Shown here piece by piece: positions 11,401 to 27,630 of a stretch of 64,000 nt of DNA. Position numbers and translations under genes: made by a program. Below the pieces are notes generated by a model. That model was not told the origin of the DNA, did not search any database, and saw only the letters and a program-made list of their open reading frames with translations. Within the stretch, counting starts at the first letter, position 1. Each line of letters opens with the position of its first letter. The DNA comes from Cubamyces lactineus (lineage: Eukaryota; Basidiomycota; Agaricomycetes; Polyporales; Polyporaceae): the NCBI GenBank assembly GCA_022376465.1, contig JACDTU010000016.1, positions 1 to 64,000 on the forward strand, read 5' to 3'.

Positions 11401-14400
11401 GGTCTCCTTAAGAATCTTCGTGAGGTGCTTCGCTCGACGGTTAAGCAAGGTGGTACAAAACACGATAACTTCGGGATGCAATCGAAGGCGAGCACGAGCG
11501 AGAATGCGACACTATCTACCACGGCCCACAAGCGCCATGTCGTCCGGGCGTGCGTGACCGCTCTCGTAATAGTCCCCATTCTGCAATCATCTACAGGACA
11601 TGCTCGTGACAAGGAACTTGTGGAACTCCTGGTGAACTGCGAGCCCAAGGAGTTCCTCTCACTAGCGCCTTCTTGCTTAGAGCGGATCCGGCGTGATCAG
11701 CTGTATCTCAGCAGCACAAGTCTGGAGCAGCTTTTGGAACAACTTGATCCGCTCTGTACGGAATACCATTTCAGTCACAGCGAAGAGGCGCAACTCCTCC
11801 TCGTCCAGACTGTGGCGGCAACTTCTCGTCTTTGGCGCGATCCTTATACGGACAGTCCTGCTGGAGAACGTGCCCGGTTCCTGTGCTGGCAGTTTACCGA
11901 TAGGCTACTCAACCCTCGTCACCGGTCGTGGCGTGTGAGAGATGCTATTATTCGCTTCTTCGACGAGTACCTCGTCGATGATCCTGCGCAGGAAAGCTGG
12001 TTGAAACCATCCCAAGACGACGAACCCCCTCCTGAGGAGAAACTCCCTGCTGCAGTGCTACCTACTCTTGGCAACGACGACGACATTCGGATTCGTTTCC
12101 GGATCGCTGCGACAAGCCCCCGTCTCTTTGCTGCTGGTCGTCGCGCCGGGCGGACTTCCATGGGAGTATATAGCGAGATCCACGAGCACCTTTCCGCAAA
12201 TCAGACCAAGTAAGTCACCACCATCGACGGTCTATGCATTTTTGCATTAATTCACGTTTGCCTGTAGCTTCGACAGCATGATGACCCGACTGGTCTGCCT
12301 AGGGAACATCGTGATATCGGACGCCTCGGTGCGCCGAGGCGCTTATTGGCACCTGCTCGAACTCGCGTTGCATGAACCTGGCTATCACGAACACCTCAAA
12401 GCTGTCCTCGTGGGCATCACGGAACGGCTCGGAATGGAGCATTTCTCTGACCTGTTCAACTGTTACGCGTCTCAGTTCGCGTATGCCATCCGTTCTCAGA
12501 ATTTCGAGGCCTCCAAGCTCCCTTTCGAATTGCTGGGGTATCAAAGCCCTCGCGAATGCGCCGAGGCCACGTTCCGCGCTTTCACACCCACCAATCTCGT
12601 CGGCGCGGGTAAACGGGAAGACATCGTGAACGGCTTGACCCTATTCCAAAGCCATTGTCAGAGCATTCGAAAGAGCGAACAGGATGGTATCCGCGAGTGT
12701 TTCCCAGATCTCGTAGCGCATCAAGTCACCTTTTGGCTGTTCCACCATGTGAACAACCCGGATCAGGATTCCGTCGAACGCGAACTGGAGGGAGTGCTGA
12801 AGGCAAAGACTAGGCTCGCGGGGCAAGAGGCAATCTTCAACGATCTTTTCTCACAGCATGCCGATGACATAGTCGTTGCAATCTTGCGTACCCTCAGTGA
12901 CCAGGACATCTCTGCGAACGGACCCATAGTCGCAGCCCTACGGGACAACGGCGCCTTTGACGCTGCGGATACCTTCCTGGCTATCACCCATTTTCGGGCA
13001 CTCGACACCTTTGAACCCCACGAGCCGAATATCCCTCGATATAACACCAATATCGTCCTCCGCGCAATCAATTGGTACGGACATCGCGTTGACAGAGTGG
13101 ACTCTCCCGCTGCCACTTATCATGTACTGAACCATTTGTTCGCGGATGTCGAGCGCTCTCCGCTCGTCAACGAACAGCTTCGCTCTTTGAACGCCCTTTG
13201 CCTCTGGATCTCATGTCACGGCGACCACTTCAAAGATCCCAGTATCCTTCGGCTGCTGATTCGACGATGTGTCTCCATATTCTCCCAGGCCGATCTAGCT
13301 CGAAGTGCTCAGTCTTTGCTTGACTGGTCGTTATCTGCATACAAGGCTTACACGGAGAAAGCGGACTACCGACTCACTGACGTGTTGATCCGGATCAGTA
13401 CGCTTGCTTACGACTTCTCCCAATCGCTGGATAGGTCCTTGGCAGAACTGGGCTCAAACCTCATGGGATGGGCGGAATCGAAGGCGGAGGACTTGTACAA
13501 GAACAAGACGATGAGGAGACATGTCAGAAGAGCGCTCGCCGCGTGGCCTCGGGACCTCCCGCCTACTCTGCATGCTGCTTGCGAGAATCTCCGCCTGGCC
13601 GACTTGACCTCTGCTCTCGGCGAGCGCGGCATTTCGTCCAGCAAGTTCCGCCTCGTTCGGAAGATATACGAGGTTGCATCTCTAGGAGACGGCGGAGAAG
13701 GCAAGGACAACTTTGGCAAATCCGATTTCTGGCGGTTGAAAGCGTGCATTCCCCCTCAAGACTACCTCGTCGATAGTGACATCTGCGCTTTTACATCACT
13801 CCTCATGCTGAACCACGGGCGTATCGACAGCGTTGGCAGCGATCAATTCACCCCGGACACCGTGTGTGTACGTCACCGCAAAGTCGTTGAGAGCAAAGTA
13901 GGTCCTGGCAGCGAGATTACCCCTCGCGCGGACGTCGATCTAGCTCGTACCACCACTATCGTATCCCTGTTGGCAATGTTGGACACCGGCTCCGCTCCAC
14001 AAGTGTATACAGCCTACACTACACTATGCGCATTGATGTCCGCCCTCTCCCTCGAAGCTTCCATCGACCCTGCCGTCTCAAGCGATATTCGCCGTGAACT
14101 TGCGTACGTGGGCGCATTCCCCAAGCCGCAGAAAGTGGCACCCGCACCGGATGTGTCGTCGCTCCTGGCGAACGAAGAGATGACGCATCTCGGGTCGGAT
14201 TACTCAACCTGGATCACACGTGTAGCCATCCTGCTCTGCGAATCGCTAGCGACACAGTCCGTTTTCTTTTCCCCTCTTACGCATATCCTACGAAGCAATT
14301 GTGGATTTGCCGAAGAGATGCTTCCTTTGCTGGTTCATTCGCTGTTGCAGCTAGAATACGACAACTCTAAGTCATCTGAACCTGGCTCTCTGCGATCACA

Positions 14401-17400
14401 GCTTTCCCAGTACTTCACCTCAGTCCTTGCTGACCAGGATACTGCGCCGACGACTCACCGCGCCATCATCAGTGTGGTCCTCCACCTTCGCTCCTTCCGT
14501 CCTTCAGTTGAACTCAAAGACGCTCTCGCTCATGATAAATGGCTCTCTATTGACTTCGCCCTCCTCAGCCGCTGCGCGATCAAGTGCGGCGCCTATACCA
14601 CAGCGCTACTGTTCCTCGAGCTTGCCAACGAGTACAATCCTACGTCCCAAGGTTCGGCCGCTGAGGACGTCCTCTTCGAGATCTACAATCACATCGACGA
14701 ACCGGATGGCTTCTACGGTATCCAAACGGACGATCTACGCAATCTGTTTGTCAAGCGTCTCCGTCACGAGAAACAGTGGGATAAAGCCTTCCGTTATCAC
14801 GGCGCTGTTCTGGAGTCAGGATCGTCAAGTACGACAGACACAGATGGAATCGTCCAGTCCCTGCATTCCTTCGGGTTCAACCATCTCGCCCTGAACACCC
14901 TCCGGAGCTTCGCGGACTCGAGAAACCCCCTGGATACTAGTGCGATCGCTTACAGCCTCGGATGGAGAGCCCAGACGTGGGACCTTCCGGAAACCGCGAC
15001 CGAGGACAATGCGGGTGCTACTCTATACCTGGCTATGCGTGCAGTCTATCGTGAACGTAATCCCCACGTCGTAGACAGTGTCGTGCGAGGGGCATTCGTT
15101 CGCGAGATGACTCGTCTCCGGGATCTAGGACATGAAGACTTCACGGAAATTCGTCAGGTTGCTCAGAACCTGATGTGTCTCAGCCAGATCCGACAGTGGA
15201 GAAGCAGTGAAATTCAACGGGAGCTGCAATCCGGTAACACCAGTTCAATAGAACTTCGCAAATATACCAGTATCGAGCCGGATTTCGAGTGAGTACTCCC
15301 GTGAACAACATCTCATACCATAATATAGCACTGATATCGTTACAGCTTCTCCGATATTGAGGCAATCCTGACCACTCGGGTCTCGCTTGTTCGATCCATT
15401 CGACAGAAGGAGCAGCGAGATCAGATTGGTGATCTTCGCTCCTTGTTCTGCGAATCACTCCTCGACCTGGAACGACGATCTCTTCTCTGTCTGTCAGAAC
15501 GGGCCCGTGACGCGAGCGAAGCCCAGATCTCTCTCAACTCCGTCGTGCAAGCTCAGAATCTGGAACGGAACCCATCCTCCGCGGTCTCTCGAGAATTCGC
15601 CAACGTCCTTTGGTTGATGAAAGAGCCCAAGCTTGCGATCAAGAGCCTGGGTGCCCTTACTACCACCACCCCTGACAACTCTATGGCCCTCGACGACGAT
15701 ACCTCAATGTTCACACGCGCTACCTTACTAGCTCAATTGGTGGGTCAGCTTTTACGACTACTTATGTAGTTGCTTACACGAGTTCAGGGATCGTGGTCCG
15801 CGGAAGCCTCGATGAAAAAGCCATCAAAGATCGTGGCCGACTGCTTTAGTCCTGCCGTTGATCTCATCCTCAAGTCACAGGTGGAGGCTTCTACTGAGCG
15901 GGTGCATTCTGCAGCATCGGTCTTCCACCAATTTGCTATCTTCGCAGAGCGCCAGTACCACACTATATCGAAGTCTCCGGATGCGCTGCGGTGGAAGTTG
16001 TACATCGATCGCAAGAGGGACGAGATCAAGCAGCGCGCGAATCAGATTCAGCGAATGACTGCTCAGAATGCGGAGTGGTGGGCCCTCAAGAAGCAGCAGG
16101 ACCACGCGCAAATACTACTCGCGCAAGACCAGGAACGGGCAAAGGAGCACCTTGGCCAGCGGAACACTTTCTTGTCCCACGCGATCGAAATGTACTCGCG
16201 ATGTTTATCGTTGTCCGACAACTTCGACGAGGACTCTCCCATCAGATTATGTTCCCTCTGGTTAGCGAACTTCGAAAACGACGATGCAACCCTCCGATTC
16301 GATGTCGCCTTGGGGCGTATCCCGTCTCGGAAGTTTGTCTTCCTGGCGCACCAACTGACCGCTCGTCTCAGCTCCGAGCAGGCGCCCACGTCTCGTAACC
16401 AGCCAATCTTGCAAGGGGTCATCCTGCGCATGTGTCGTGAACACCCGTTTCATAGCGTATTCCCGCTATACTGCATCAAGGCCGACCGCCAATCTTCGTC
16501 TTCGCAAGCCTCTGGGTCTCGGCGGCAATCGGGTCGTCATGCATCTCAGACGTCATCGTCTCAAGTGGAGAGAACCACCGCTGCCGCCACTATCTTCAGC
16601 AAGCTGCTTTCCGACGAGCACGTCTCTCAACGTATCAAGGACGTAGAGCTCGTCTGCAATGCGTCACTGGAATGGGCGAAGTATCCGATCAAGAATCCAT
16701 CCGGAAAGGGCAAAGTGCCGAAGTCCGCTGCCGTACCAGACGGGTTGCTCATACGACAAGTAGTGGATGTCAAGGTACCCGTCATCACCGCGCACACTCC
16801 TATCGACCCCACCACGCAGTATCAAGACTGCGACTGGATCGCGAAATTCGAATCGCATTACACGACTGCAGGAGGCGTCAATCTCCCTAAGATTATCAAG
16901 TGCATCGGTGCCAGTGGGCACTACTACAAGCAGCTCGTGAGTACATGTCTTTGGTGGCTTGTACGACATATTACTGATGCTCTTCCAGTACAAGGGCGAG
17001 GGAGATGACGACCTGCGGCAAGACGCTGTGATGGAGCAGGTCTTCGATCTGGTCAACATTGTACTCCGGCGGGATCGTGAAACCAAGAAGCGCAAGCTCA
17101 GTGTCAGAGGCTACAAGGTCATCCCGCTCGCCGCTCAGGCAGGTGTTCTCGAGTTCGTCGAGAACACCACTCCATTGATGCAGTGGTTGAGGCCCGCACA
17201 TCCAAGGTATGTTTTGAACGATTCGCCGAAGAACGTGGCACTAACATTGATCGAAGGTATCGTCCTCAAGACATGACTCCAGACCAAGCCAATCAAATGC
17301 TCAGCCTTCGGGACCGACGCGAGTGGCGCGACCATCCAGAGAGAGTAATCGGGCGATTCTCAACGGTTCAGGAGCGATTCAAACCCGTCATGCGACATTA

Positions 17401-18221
17401 CTTCACCGAGAAGCACAAGACACCGATGTCCTGGTACAGCATGCGCCTCAACTACGCTCGAAGCGTGGCCACCAACTCCATCGTGGGGCACATCCTTGGC
17501 GTCGGAGATAGGCATACATCGAACATCTTGATAGACAACAAAACTGGTGAGGTCGTTCACATCGACCTGGGTATCGCCTTCGAACAAGTAAGATGATCAC
17601 GCCCTATCATGCACCCGCGTGCGTTGGTATCTGACAATTCCCGAACGCAGGGCAAACTGCTCCCACAACCCGAGCGAGTTCCGTTCCGGCTAACAGCGGA
17701 CATGATCGATGGCTTAGGGATTTCAGGGACACAGGGGGTATTCCAGAGATGCGCCGAAGAGACCTTGCGGGTGCTGCGAGACGGCTCGGAGATCATCTTG
17801 ACAGTCCTCGAGGTTTTCAAATACGACCCCCTGCATTCCTGGTAAGTGAAGCCCAGCCTTTCCCTCACGCTGGCATAAGACTGACTACGCGTTCCCACAG
17901 GACTGCGAGCGAGTTCAAAATCAAGCGTGTGCAATCAAGCGTGCCGGACGAGACTGCGCAGCTCACCGGGGAGGCGTTCCGGTTTGCGATCGGTATTGAC
18001 ATGGCCAGCGGCGCTGCTGATGAAGCTGCGGACCGTGCGCTGTCGACCGTCGCACGGAAGCTGGACAAGACCCTGAGCGTTGAATACACGGTCAATGAGC
18101 TCATCACGGAGGCGAGCGACCCTGTCAACCTCGCGCTGATGTATGTCGGTAAGTGTGATGCACGTTCCGTGGATAATAGCAATCGTTGACTTGAGGAATA
18201 GGCTGGGCACCTCATTGGTGA
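8430..18221 (+). CDS. TEL1: Tel1/ATM checkpoint kinase (PI3K-like), full length
   Basis: Serine/threonine kinase of the PIKK family that signals DNA double-strand breaks and maintains telomeres in the nucleus. Eleven exons: 8430-9827, 9882-11327, 11383-12209, 12268-15288, 15346-15739, 15788-16936, 16989-17206, 17257-17587, 17651-17841, 17901-18148, 18202-18221. They sum to 9243 bases, 3080 residues, close to human ATM. The N-terminus [20 protein letters not shown] fits the TAN motif. A long helical-repeat region and FAT domain follow. The kinase domain near residues 2650-3000 shows [24 protein letters not shown] (catalytic loop) and [10 protein letters not shown] (activation segment). [17 protein letters not shown] is diagnostic of ATM/Tel1 rather than ATR or TOR. 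The FATC end is [13 protein letters not shown]. No break seen. Start chosen as the first ATG after a probable leader intron. Confidence 0.95.
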
Positions 18222-18606
18222 AGGGACATCGGGGTGTTCGCACATACCTAAGTTATTCGACTGTGCATGGCTTTGCAGCTCCGATCACGTCCACACTCAC
18301 ATTCAAATCACTCATTGTACGATTATTCACTACACTCATGCTGCAATTACAATGCATACGACTCACCAAGCTTGGATATCTGGCGTTCACTTACCATGCA
18401 ATCCGTAAATTGGCTGCGCAATATTGGATACCCCGTGATGTACGCGGCCCACAAGGGCCTTCATCTAATACTTCATTTATCGTACACGTACACTAAGCAG
18501 CAGGGAAACGTCAACTCGTCGAAGAGAGAATGCTGTACTGTACTGGTACCCGCATAGTGGGGTACCTCAGATGCTCGCGCCCAGGAGTGAATCAGAGGGT
18601 TTACGT
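18222..18606. other. convergent 3' intergenic region TEL1/PIF1
   Basis: 385 bases between two stop codons of convergent genes. No gene seen. Confidence 0.6.
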
Positions 18607-21086
18607 CTACGCGACCGTCTCAAGGGTCTTGCTCCACTCCACAACCTTCGGGTGGGCTTGAACCTGTGCTGATTTCAATACCACGACGTGATGGGAAGGC
18701 TAGACGGGACGCCTACCTTCATAGGGTCGAAGTGGAGTACTTGCAGCCCGTCCAGGGATGTCGCACGGGACAGCGCTACGTATGCTTGCCCTAATGGGCC
18801 CTCAATATGAAAGATCCGATGGCTAAGGCTGGTAGACGTACCCTTCTCGAACACCTTGGCCAAGTCAACCTTCACTCGTTCCAGAGTCTGACCTTGGGAC
18901 TTGTGGATCGACATCGCCCAAGCGAGGATCAGAGGAATCTGTATCGCCCTGTCAGTACTTGCTTCTCCACAGGGTTACGGATATCGCCCACCTGGGTCCT
19001 GCTGACTTGAACTTCGCCGTTGGGAAGCTCTACCTTCCATGTGTCCGGCTGAATAATGACCTGTCTACGCATCCCACCAGGCTGAAGGAACTCGACCATC
19101 GGAAGAAGCTGCCGAGACCCGAGGCTGGCAGCCGCTTTTGGCTCCTTGCCTGTCTTGGACGACGGCTTTCCACCGTCATCATCCAACGCTGCAGTGGGAT
19201 CCACGAAACCGATGATCTTGCCCATCGTACCGTTCACAAGCGTCTCATCCATGTTCTTGATCAACATGACCTGCGCCCATATACGCCTCAGCCACGGTGC
19301 CGAGATAGTATGAAGGACACGACGCACCTGTGCGCCTTCCTTGAGTACGAGCCGCTTCGGCGCCATGAAGTTGGCGAGCATCTTCTCCCGCTGCTGCAAG
19401 TCGGTAATGGTTCCGCCATCGTAGGCATTGTACACTTGCTCTCTGCCTGTGATGCCGCCCATCCTCACGGTGTTCGATCGCTCCACATCCTCGCGCCTTG
19501 GAAAGCTATCCGGATATTCAGCACGCGTGCATAACAAAATGGGGACATGACAAGTAAGCGCAAGACTGACAGCTCGGTTGCGCCCAATCCATCTTCATAT
19601 ATGATCTCCCGGGATAGGCTCTTGAACTTCGCGATGGACTTGTCGCTCAGGCGTCCGAAACGCATCTCATTAAGCATGTCGACGAATTCGGGGTCGCGTT
19701 GACGGAAAACTTTCGTGAGGTTGAAAGTCTTCTTGATCGTTTGCGGCCACATTTCCGCTTCGAAAGCGAACTTCACCACAGCACTGCCCTTAGTCACCGG
19801 GGGCAGCTGAAAGAAATCGCCGGTAACAACCACCTGACCCGAGGAGCATGTTCAGCTCGGCAGTGGACATGGTCAAAAGTGACTATATGCACCTGTATAC
19901 CACCAAACGGTTCTGGCCGCTTACGGACCATCGAACCAATGCGCGCAAGCTTGTCGAACAGGTCGCCATCAACCATAGACACTGTAAACGATTCCGTCAG
20001 CGTCAGCATTCGTGTGGACCAAATGAATGGTTTATTACCTTCGTCAATGATGAGAACCTTGGTACGTAACCACCGTGTAGTCGCTTTCCTGTTCTTCTGC
20101 ACCTTGCTGACCAGCTGTTCAGCGGACTCAGTTCCAAGGCCAATCCCCGCGAATGAGTGGATGGTCACGCCACCGATGTTGCACGCGGCGATGCCTACGA
20201 AGCGTTGAAGGAATGCTTCTAGTTTGAGGTGGCAGAGGACGTACCAGTGGAAGCTGTTACGGCGACGGCGTCTGGGCTTTTAACAAACTTCTTCTTCATT
20301 GACTTGATGATCTCTCGTAGCAAAACGGACTTGCCGGCACCTATAAAGCGAAGCGCGTGAGTACGTATCAACTATATGCGTTGCTTTGAATAAGAGCAAT
20401 CAAGTTGACTTTGGAACCTAAAAATAGGTCAAAAGGACTGCACGCTCCCGTAAGGCATTACTTGTGCTAAGAGGTCCGCAAGCGCAGTTCTCATAAACGG
20501 AGTTTCTTGCAAGCAATGGAAGGTGATATAGTCCCGACGAGTACTCACCAGCACTGCCGGTGTAAAATAAGCTCTTTCCAGACTCCACCAATCTCAATAT
20601 ATGTGTCTGTTCTTGGCTCAGAAAGACCGGTGCAGGCTTCGCCGCCGCGCTACTCTTCGTTGCCGATGGTACCACGAGAGTCTCGCTGGTATTGACCTGC
20701 CGTGATGCGCCAAATGCCCGCGATGACGACGCGCCATAAGCCGTTGTTCTTGCATGCTGTGAAGTCTGCGCTTTAGAGTCCCAGGATGTAGGCAATTGGC
20801 GGCGTTTGGCGGGCGGATCCTGCGAGGTAGAGGGCCGCTTCTGACTTTGACTTTGAGACTGTGACAGAGTGCTCTCAGAGGACGAAATCTGCGCATTGAG
20901 AGCATCTTGAATGTCTTTGAGACGTTGCTCTAGTCCTGACAATTTCTTTGGGGGAGTAGGTTCCCATGATATCGCGTCCTCTGAAGTGGTGGAACTCTGG
21001 CTAGCAGGTGGGACTGAATTCGACGAGAAATCGCGCTTGACAGACCGAAGCCCAGACATCGGTTGCTTTGTCGTAGGAGGGGCCAT
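18607..21086 (-). CDS. PIF1: PIF1-family 5'-3' DNA helicase
   Basis: ATP-dependent DNA helicase that acts at telomeres, G-quadruplexes and in mitochondria (family knowledge). The first exon (21086-20549) encodes a Ser/Gln-rich, disordered N-terminus, then [20 protein letters not shown]. The Walker A motif GSAGAGKS is split by an intron whose second side begins at 20340. Later motifs are [15 protein letters not shown] (Ia), [19 protein letters not shown] (Walker B), [12 protein letters not shown] (III), [26 protein letters not shown] (V) and [19 protein letters not shown] (VI). A last small exon gives [18 protein letters not shown] before TAG at 18607. At least seven exons; I did not fix every boundary. 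Convergent with TEL1 and divergent from the PAK kinase. Confidence 0.92.
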
Positions 21087-22025
21087 AGTAGAGGGTCAGT
21101 TCTAGCAGATGCTGTGTCAAGCTGGAAAACAAGGTTGTGGCATGGACTAACTGTAGGTGGTGGTGAACACGAAGGAGGAACGCAGCGCCGTCCATCCCAT
21201 TTCCCATGCCACCGCGACGCGTCTGGCACGTGATCGCGCCTCTCTATTTTTTAACCCTTTTTCCGTCCCGATGCTTCTTGTGCTCCCTTGAGACTCTCGC
21301 GCACGGACCACACAGAAATTCTTCTCATTGAGGTATTTCGGCGAAATTTTACTAAGAGCACCATACACCCGCGACACAGGCAGGGGAGGTCGAGGATTGC
21401 ACCCTTGAGAGCATTGGGCATCCTCATTTCTTCATTTACCCATGAACCCCCGCGCTGCAGCCGCAAGGTACGCTTCTAGCATGGTGACGGAGACTCCAAT
21501 CCGGTCCCCGAGGCTGCACGATGGAAGCTCGCATGAGTCCATGAAGCAGAGCCCGAGGGAGGCCTAGGAAAGCTGTAAGCAATGTGCGAATGGGGCAGGC
21601 GGTGTGTTCAAAATGAAATCGATAAGGGAGGCGCCTTGGCGTAAACGCTGCATGGCTGCAGATGGCTGCAGCCGAGACGCTCTTGCGGCTGATTGCGATG
21701 GGCTCTGCGCATGCCCTCGACAACAACGGCCGCGCTACACGCATTTGGCATCCGACGGTCATTGGGCTCAAGAAGGGCAGGATATGAGAGGGTCGTAGGG
21801 GTATAATTACTGTTGTACCTGTACCTGGAACTTGAAGAGGGAGTGGCTCATCACGATCGTTGCTGTGGTCCTGCGATTGTGCTGCACCGCACAGAGACTG
21901 AAAGAGACTGAATCGAGGGCGGCGAGCGGCATCTGTATCCTTCTGCTGGCCACGACGACGAGCTCGCGCTCCTCCATTCTTCCGTTCGTTTCACCATCAT
22001 TTCTCAGTCCCTATAGACTGCGCAC
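21087..22025. other. divergent intergenic region PIF1/PAK kinase
   Basis: About 940 bases, presumably both promoters. A 28-codon open frame at 21481-21567 lies here but has no support as a gene. A pyrimidine-rich leader precedes the PAK start. Confidence 0.5.
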
Positions 22026-24611
<2,586 letters not shown>

Positions 24612-25419
24612 GCGGTCAGACCGTCCCAATGTTTCGTCGCTCCTCGCACCGCCTCGCGCCATCCATGTCATGCACTCATCTATCTATATCCACTCGTTCG
24701 CGGTCTGTCTCACTTGCTCGTTGTGTACGCGCCCTACCATGTCTCGATAAGGCTCCCGAATGACTCTTTCGTTCCCACTAGTCTGTCTCCATCCGTCCCT
24801 CTGTCTCCCTCCCCCTCCCCGCTCAGCGACCCCTGAATGTGTTTGTGCGCGCAGAGGCCCGCGCCCGCGCGCGTACGTGTTGTCCGACTGTCCTGCATCT
24901 ACATACAAAGAAACGTCTACGCTACGTACGTCGTGCGCGCGAAGTGTTGTTAGAGATCCCGTGTTTTTCTTCCCGAGCGTCGTCGTCGTTATCGTCGTGT
25001 TCCTCCTACTTCTATGGCCGCGGTTGGGGCGGGGGTGCGTGTGTGTACTGTCGTTTGTTGTCCAGGGTTGCGCATCGGGTTTGCTGGCTGCGTCTGTCGT
25101 CGTCTGGTAGCAGTATGTACCCCGTCTGGTGTATACCCATGATGGTAATACCTGTTTTGTCCGTGGATGATATGCGATTGACTACCGGGATATTCGTGTG
25201 GGTGTGCCGCTTGTACGATTCGACTGACTTGCGATGAGTGCAAGCGAGCATTTTGTCCGAGTCTCGAGAACAACACCAGGCACCTGCCTGAGCGTGTGAC
25301 TTGGCCAAACACGACGCGTGACGAACGCGTCAAGTACGCGTATGACACGGTCATTTCGCGCGCCCGGGGAACTTGGCCACAAACCGCGACTCGTGCTTTC
25401 CTGGTGCGCGTGTTGGAAA
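24612..25419. other. intergenic region PAK/RAD9
   Basis: About 800 bases with pyrimidine-rich and GT/CG-rich tracts around 24770-25060. Presumably the PAK 3' UTR and RAD9 promoter. No gene seen. Confidence 0.5.
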
Positions 25420-26720
25420 ATGCAAGCGACGATAGACTCACTAGGACTCAAGCGTATGACGATTCTGTATATCTCGAGAACAAATTCGCTGACGGCTGAA
25501 CATGTGCAGATTGGACAAGGGCGCTCACATGCCTCTCCAAATTCGGGGACGAGCTCACCATCATCGCCACGCCCGAGACGTTCGCGCTCTCGGCGACGAA
25601 CCAGTCCCTGTCCGCATACGGACGGTTCAAGTACGCCCGTTCGTTTTTCAGCAGGTACCGCGTCGCGGCTCCTCAGCCCGCAGGGCTCAGGGACGACCTC
25701 GAGTTCTCGGAGGTTCCGCCCATCACGGGGCAGACCGTCATCAAAGTGGGCAGCCTGCTACTTATGTTGCGTAGAGTGCAACGTGCGTGTGGATGCTGAT
25801 TCAGAGGAGGCGCATATAGCCGCTGCTGCAGATCTTGAAGCACAAGACGATCGAGAAGTCGTGCGAGAAGTGTGAGTTCGTCATCTCGGACGGCGCGTCG
25901 CAGGAGCCCCGGTTTGGGGAAGACGGGGGCGCGGACGGAGGCGACGACCGCGATACGTTGGAGAGCCGGCTTACCGTTCGCCTGCACTGCAAACACGGTA
26001 TATTTTCTATTGATCACTGATCGCATATACCCACTGATTCTGCCGTGCTTCATCTTTCCCTGCTCGTTCCCATTGACTAGGCGTCGTGAAGACACACAGG
26101 CTACCGCTCAACGCAGCGCATAATCTCATGTCCCCAACGATGCCCGACGCCGAGCTGGAGTCGCATCTAACAGTCGGGCCAAAAGCGCTCCGGAGCATGC
26201 TCGAGCACTTCCCGTTCGGTAAGGGCGCGAAGACGGACCCGCAGCTGATATGGAACTTCAACGAATCTGAAGTGCAGCTGCGAAGCCTCGAGTCTGCTGT
26301 GGATGCGAAAGGTGCGGTCGCGGCGTACATAGACAGCAGATCGCGGAGGAGGGTGCTTATATGCGCATGCGCATGCCTGACAGGGCGCGTCAATTTGACC
26401 ACTGAGCTGACTATCAGCGCGGAGGAGTTCGACGAGTACGACCTGCGGGAAACGCCAATGACCATCGCGTTCCACCTCAAAGAATTCAACGTATGCACCC
26501 CCATTCTTCTACAGACTTCCTCCTACTTACGACATGGGTTCTTCAGGCAACAATCGCTTTCGCAGAAGCGTCCCAGCTCTCCCTTGAGATCCGCTTCACA
26601 GACCCCTCTGCGCCACTGTACATCGACGTCGGCGGCGATCTCGCCGATACGCTCTTCGTCATCGCCGCGAGCCAACTCCAATCCGTCTCCCCCCACAACT
26701 CCCAGTCGCGGGCCCGCACC

Positions 26721-26762
<42 letters not shown>

Positions 26763-27630
26763 ACCGCCTCGCACGCGAACGGACGAAAACGCCCCCTGGA
26801 GGAGGACACCCATCAGCGCAACGCGCACGCCGTCGAGCCCCCGCGCGAGCGGACGCGGACACGGAGCACGAACGCGAACAGACCCGCGAAGCCGATGATG
26901 AAGGTCGTGCATCGGACGGACCAGGCGTCGATCGCGCGCGAGATGCACCCCGCGCCGTCGATACGCGAGCCGCAGCCGTCGTGGGCAATCCTTACCGCCG
27001 CCCAACAGCAGCAGCAACACCAGCAACAACATTACAGCCCGGAACCGTACGATAACCAGCAGGCGGAGCAGTACGCTGACGGCCACGAGCAGTGGGGCGC
27101 CGCGCCTCCGGACCAGCCGCACGTCGATTATGCGTACCCCTCTCAGCAATCACAAAGAGAGCAAATCTTGGGCAAGGGGAAGGGAAAAGAGAGGGAGAAG
27201 GAGCCACTGTTCCTACCCGGGTCCCAGCTGTCGCAGCTGCCCCCGGCAGCAGAGGCAGCGATCATCGAGTCCGGACTGGGGATTGAGAACATGACCGCCG
27301 AGGAGTTCGAGGCGATGCTAGAGGGCGACGCGGAGGAGGTCGAGTTCGGCACCGGGCCCCAGCGCATCGAACAGGAGGAGGCTCACAGAGATGAAGGAGA
27401 CGGAGGTGGGGGTCAGGAGGAGTGGCGAATGGAGGAGGAAGACGAGATCGACTATCGGTACGGCCAAGGACAGGAGGACAGCTTCGAGCTGATCGACGAC
27501 GTGGAAATGGAGCCCACGCAAAATGACGGGGGTACAAAGGTATGTGCGAGCAGCCAGGAATGCACACGCAGCAGCGGTCGTTGACTCCTGGCGCGTATTA
27601 CAGGTGTTCCGGCCGTTGTTTGAGGACTGA
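25420..27630 (+). CDS. RAD9: Rad9, subunit of the 9-1-1 checkpoint clamp
   Basis: PCNA-like clamp subunit (with Rad1 and Hus1) loaded at damaged DNA to activate checkpoint kinases. Six exons: 25420-25453, 25510-25745, 25820-25997, 26081-26490, 26547-27539, 27604-27630, in frame for 625 residues. The start MQATIDSLGLK runs into WTRALTCLSKFGDELTIIA and LSATNQSLSAYGRFKYARSF, the Rad9 N-terminal fold. Then come LLQILKHKTIEKSCEKCEF, LHCKHGVVKTHRL, TELTISAEEFDEYD, MTIAFHLKEFN and TIAFAEASQLSLEIRF. The disordered tail (about residue 320 on) has a run of 14 Asn from an AAC repeat, Gln runs and acidic stretches. The protein ends in FRPLFED, encoded by its own tiny exon. The exon-2 donor (AAA then GTGGGC) is the least certain. 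A stretch around 26340-26400 could hide another small intron. Confidence 0.9.
26721..26762 (+). repeat. AAC trinucleotide repeat encoding poly-Asn in Rad9 tail
   Basis: Thirteen AAC codons and one AAT form an uninterrupted Asn run in the disordered Rad9 tail. Likely length-polymorphic. Confidence 0.95.

Noticed and set aside
21481..21567. 28-codon open frame between PIF1 and the PAK kinase
   Set aside because: Too short, no motif, no promoter or conservation evidence.
26523..27149. 208-residue minus-strand open frame with poly-Val
   Set aside because: Antisense shadow of the Rad9 AAC repeat and GC-rich tail exon; no motifs.
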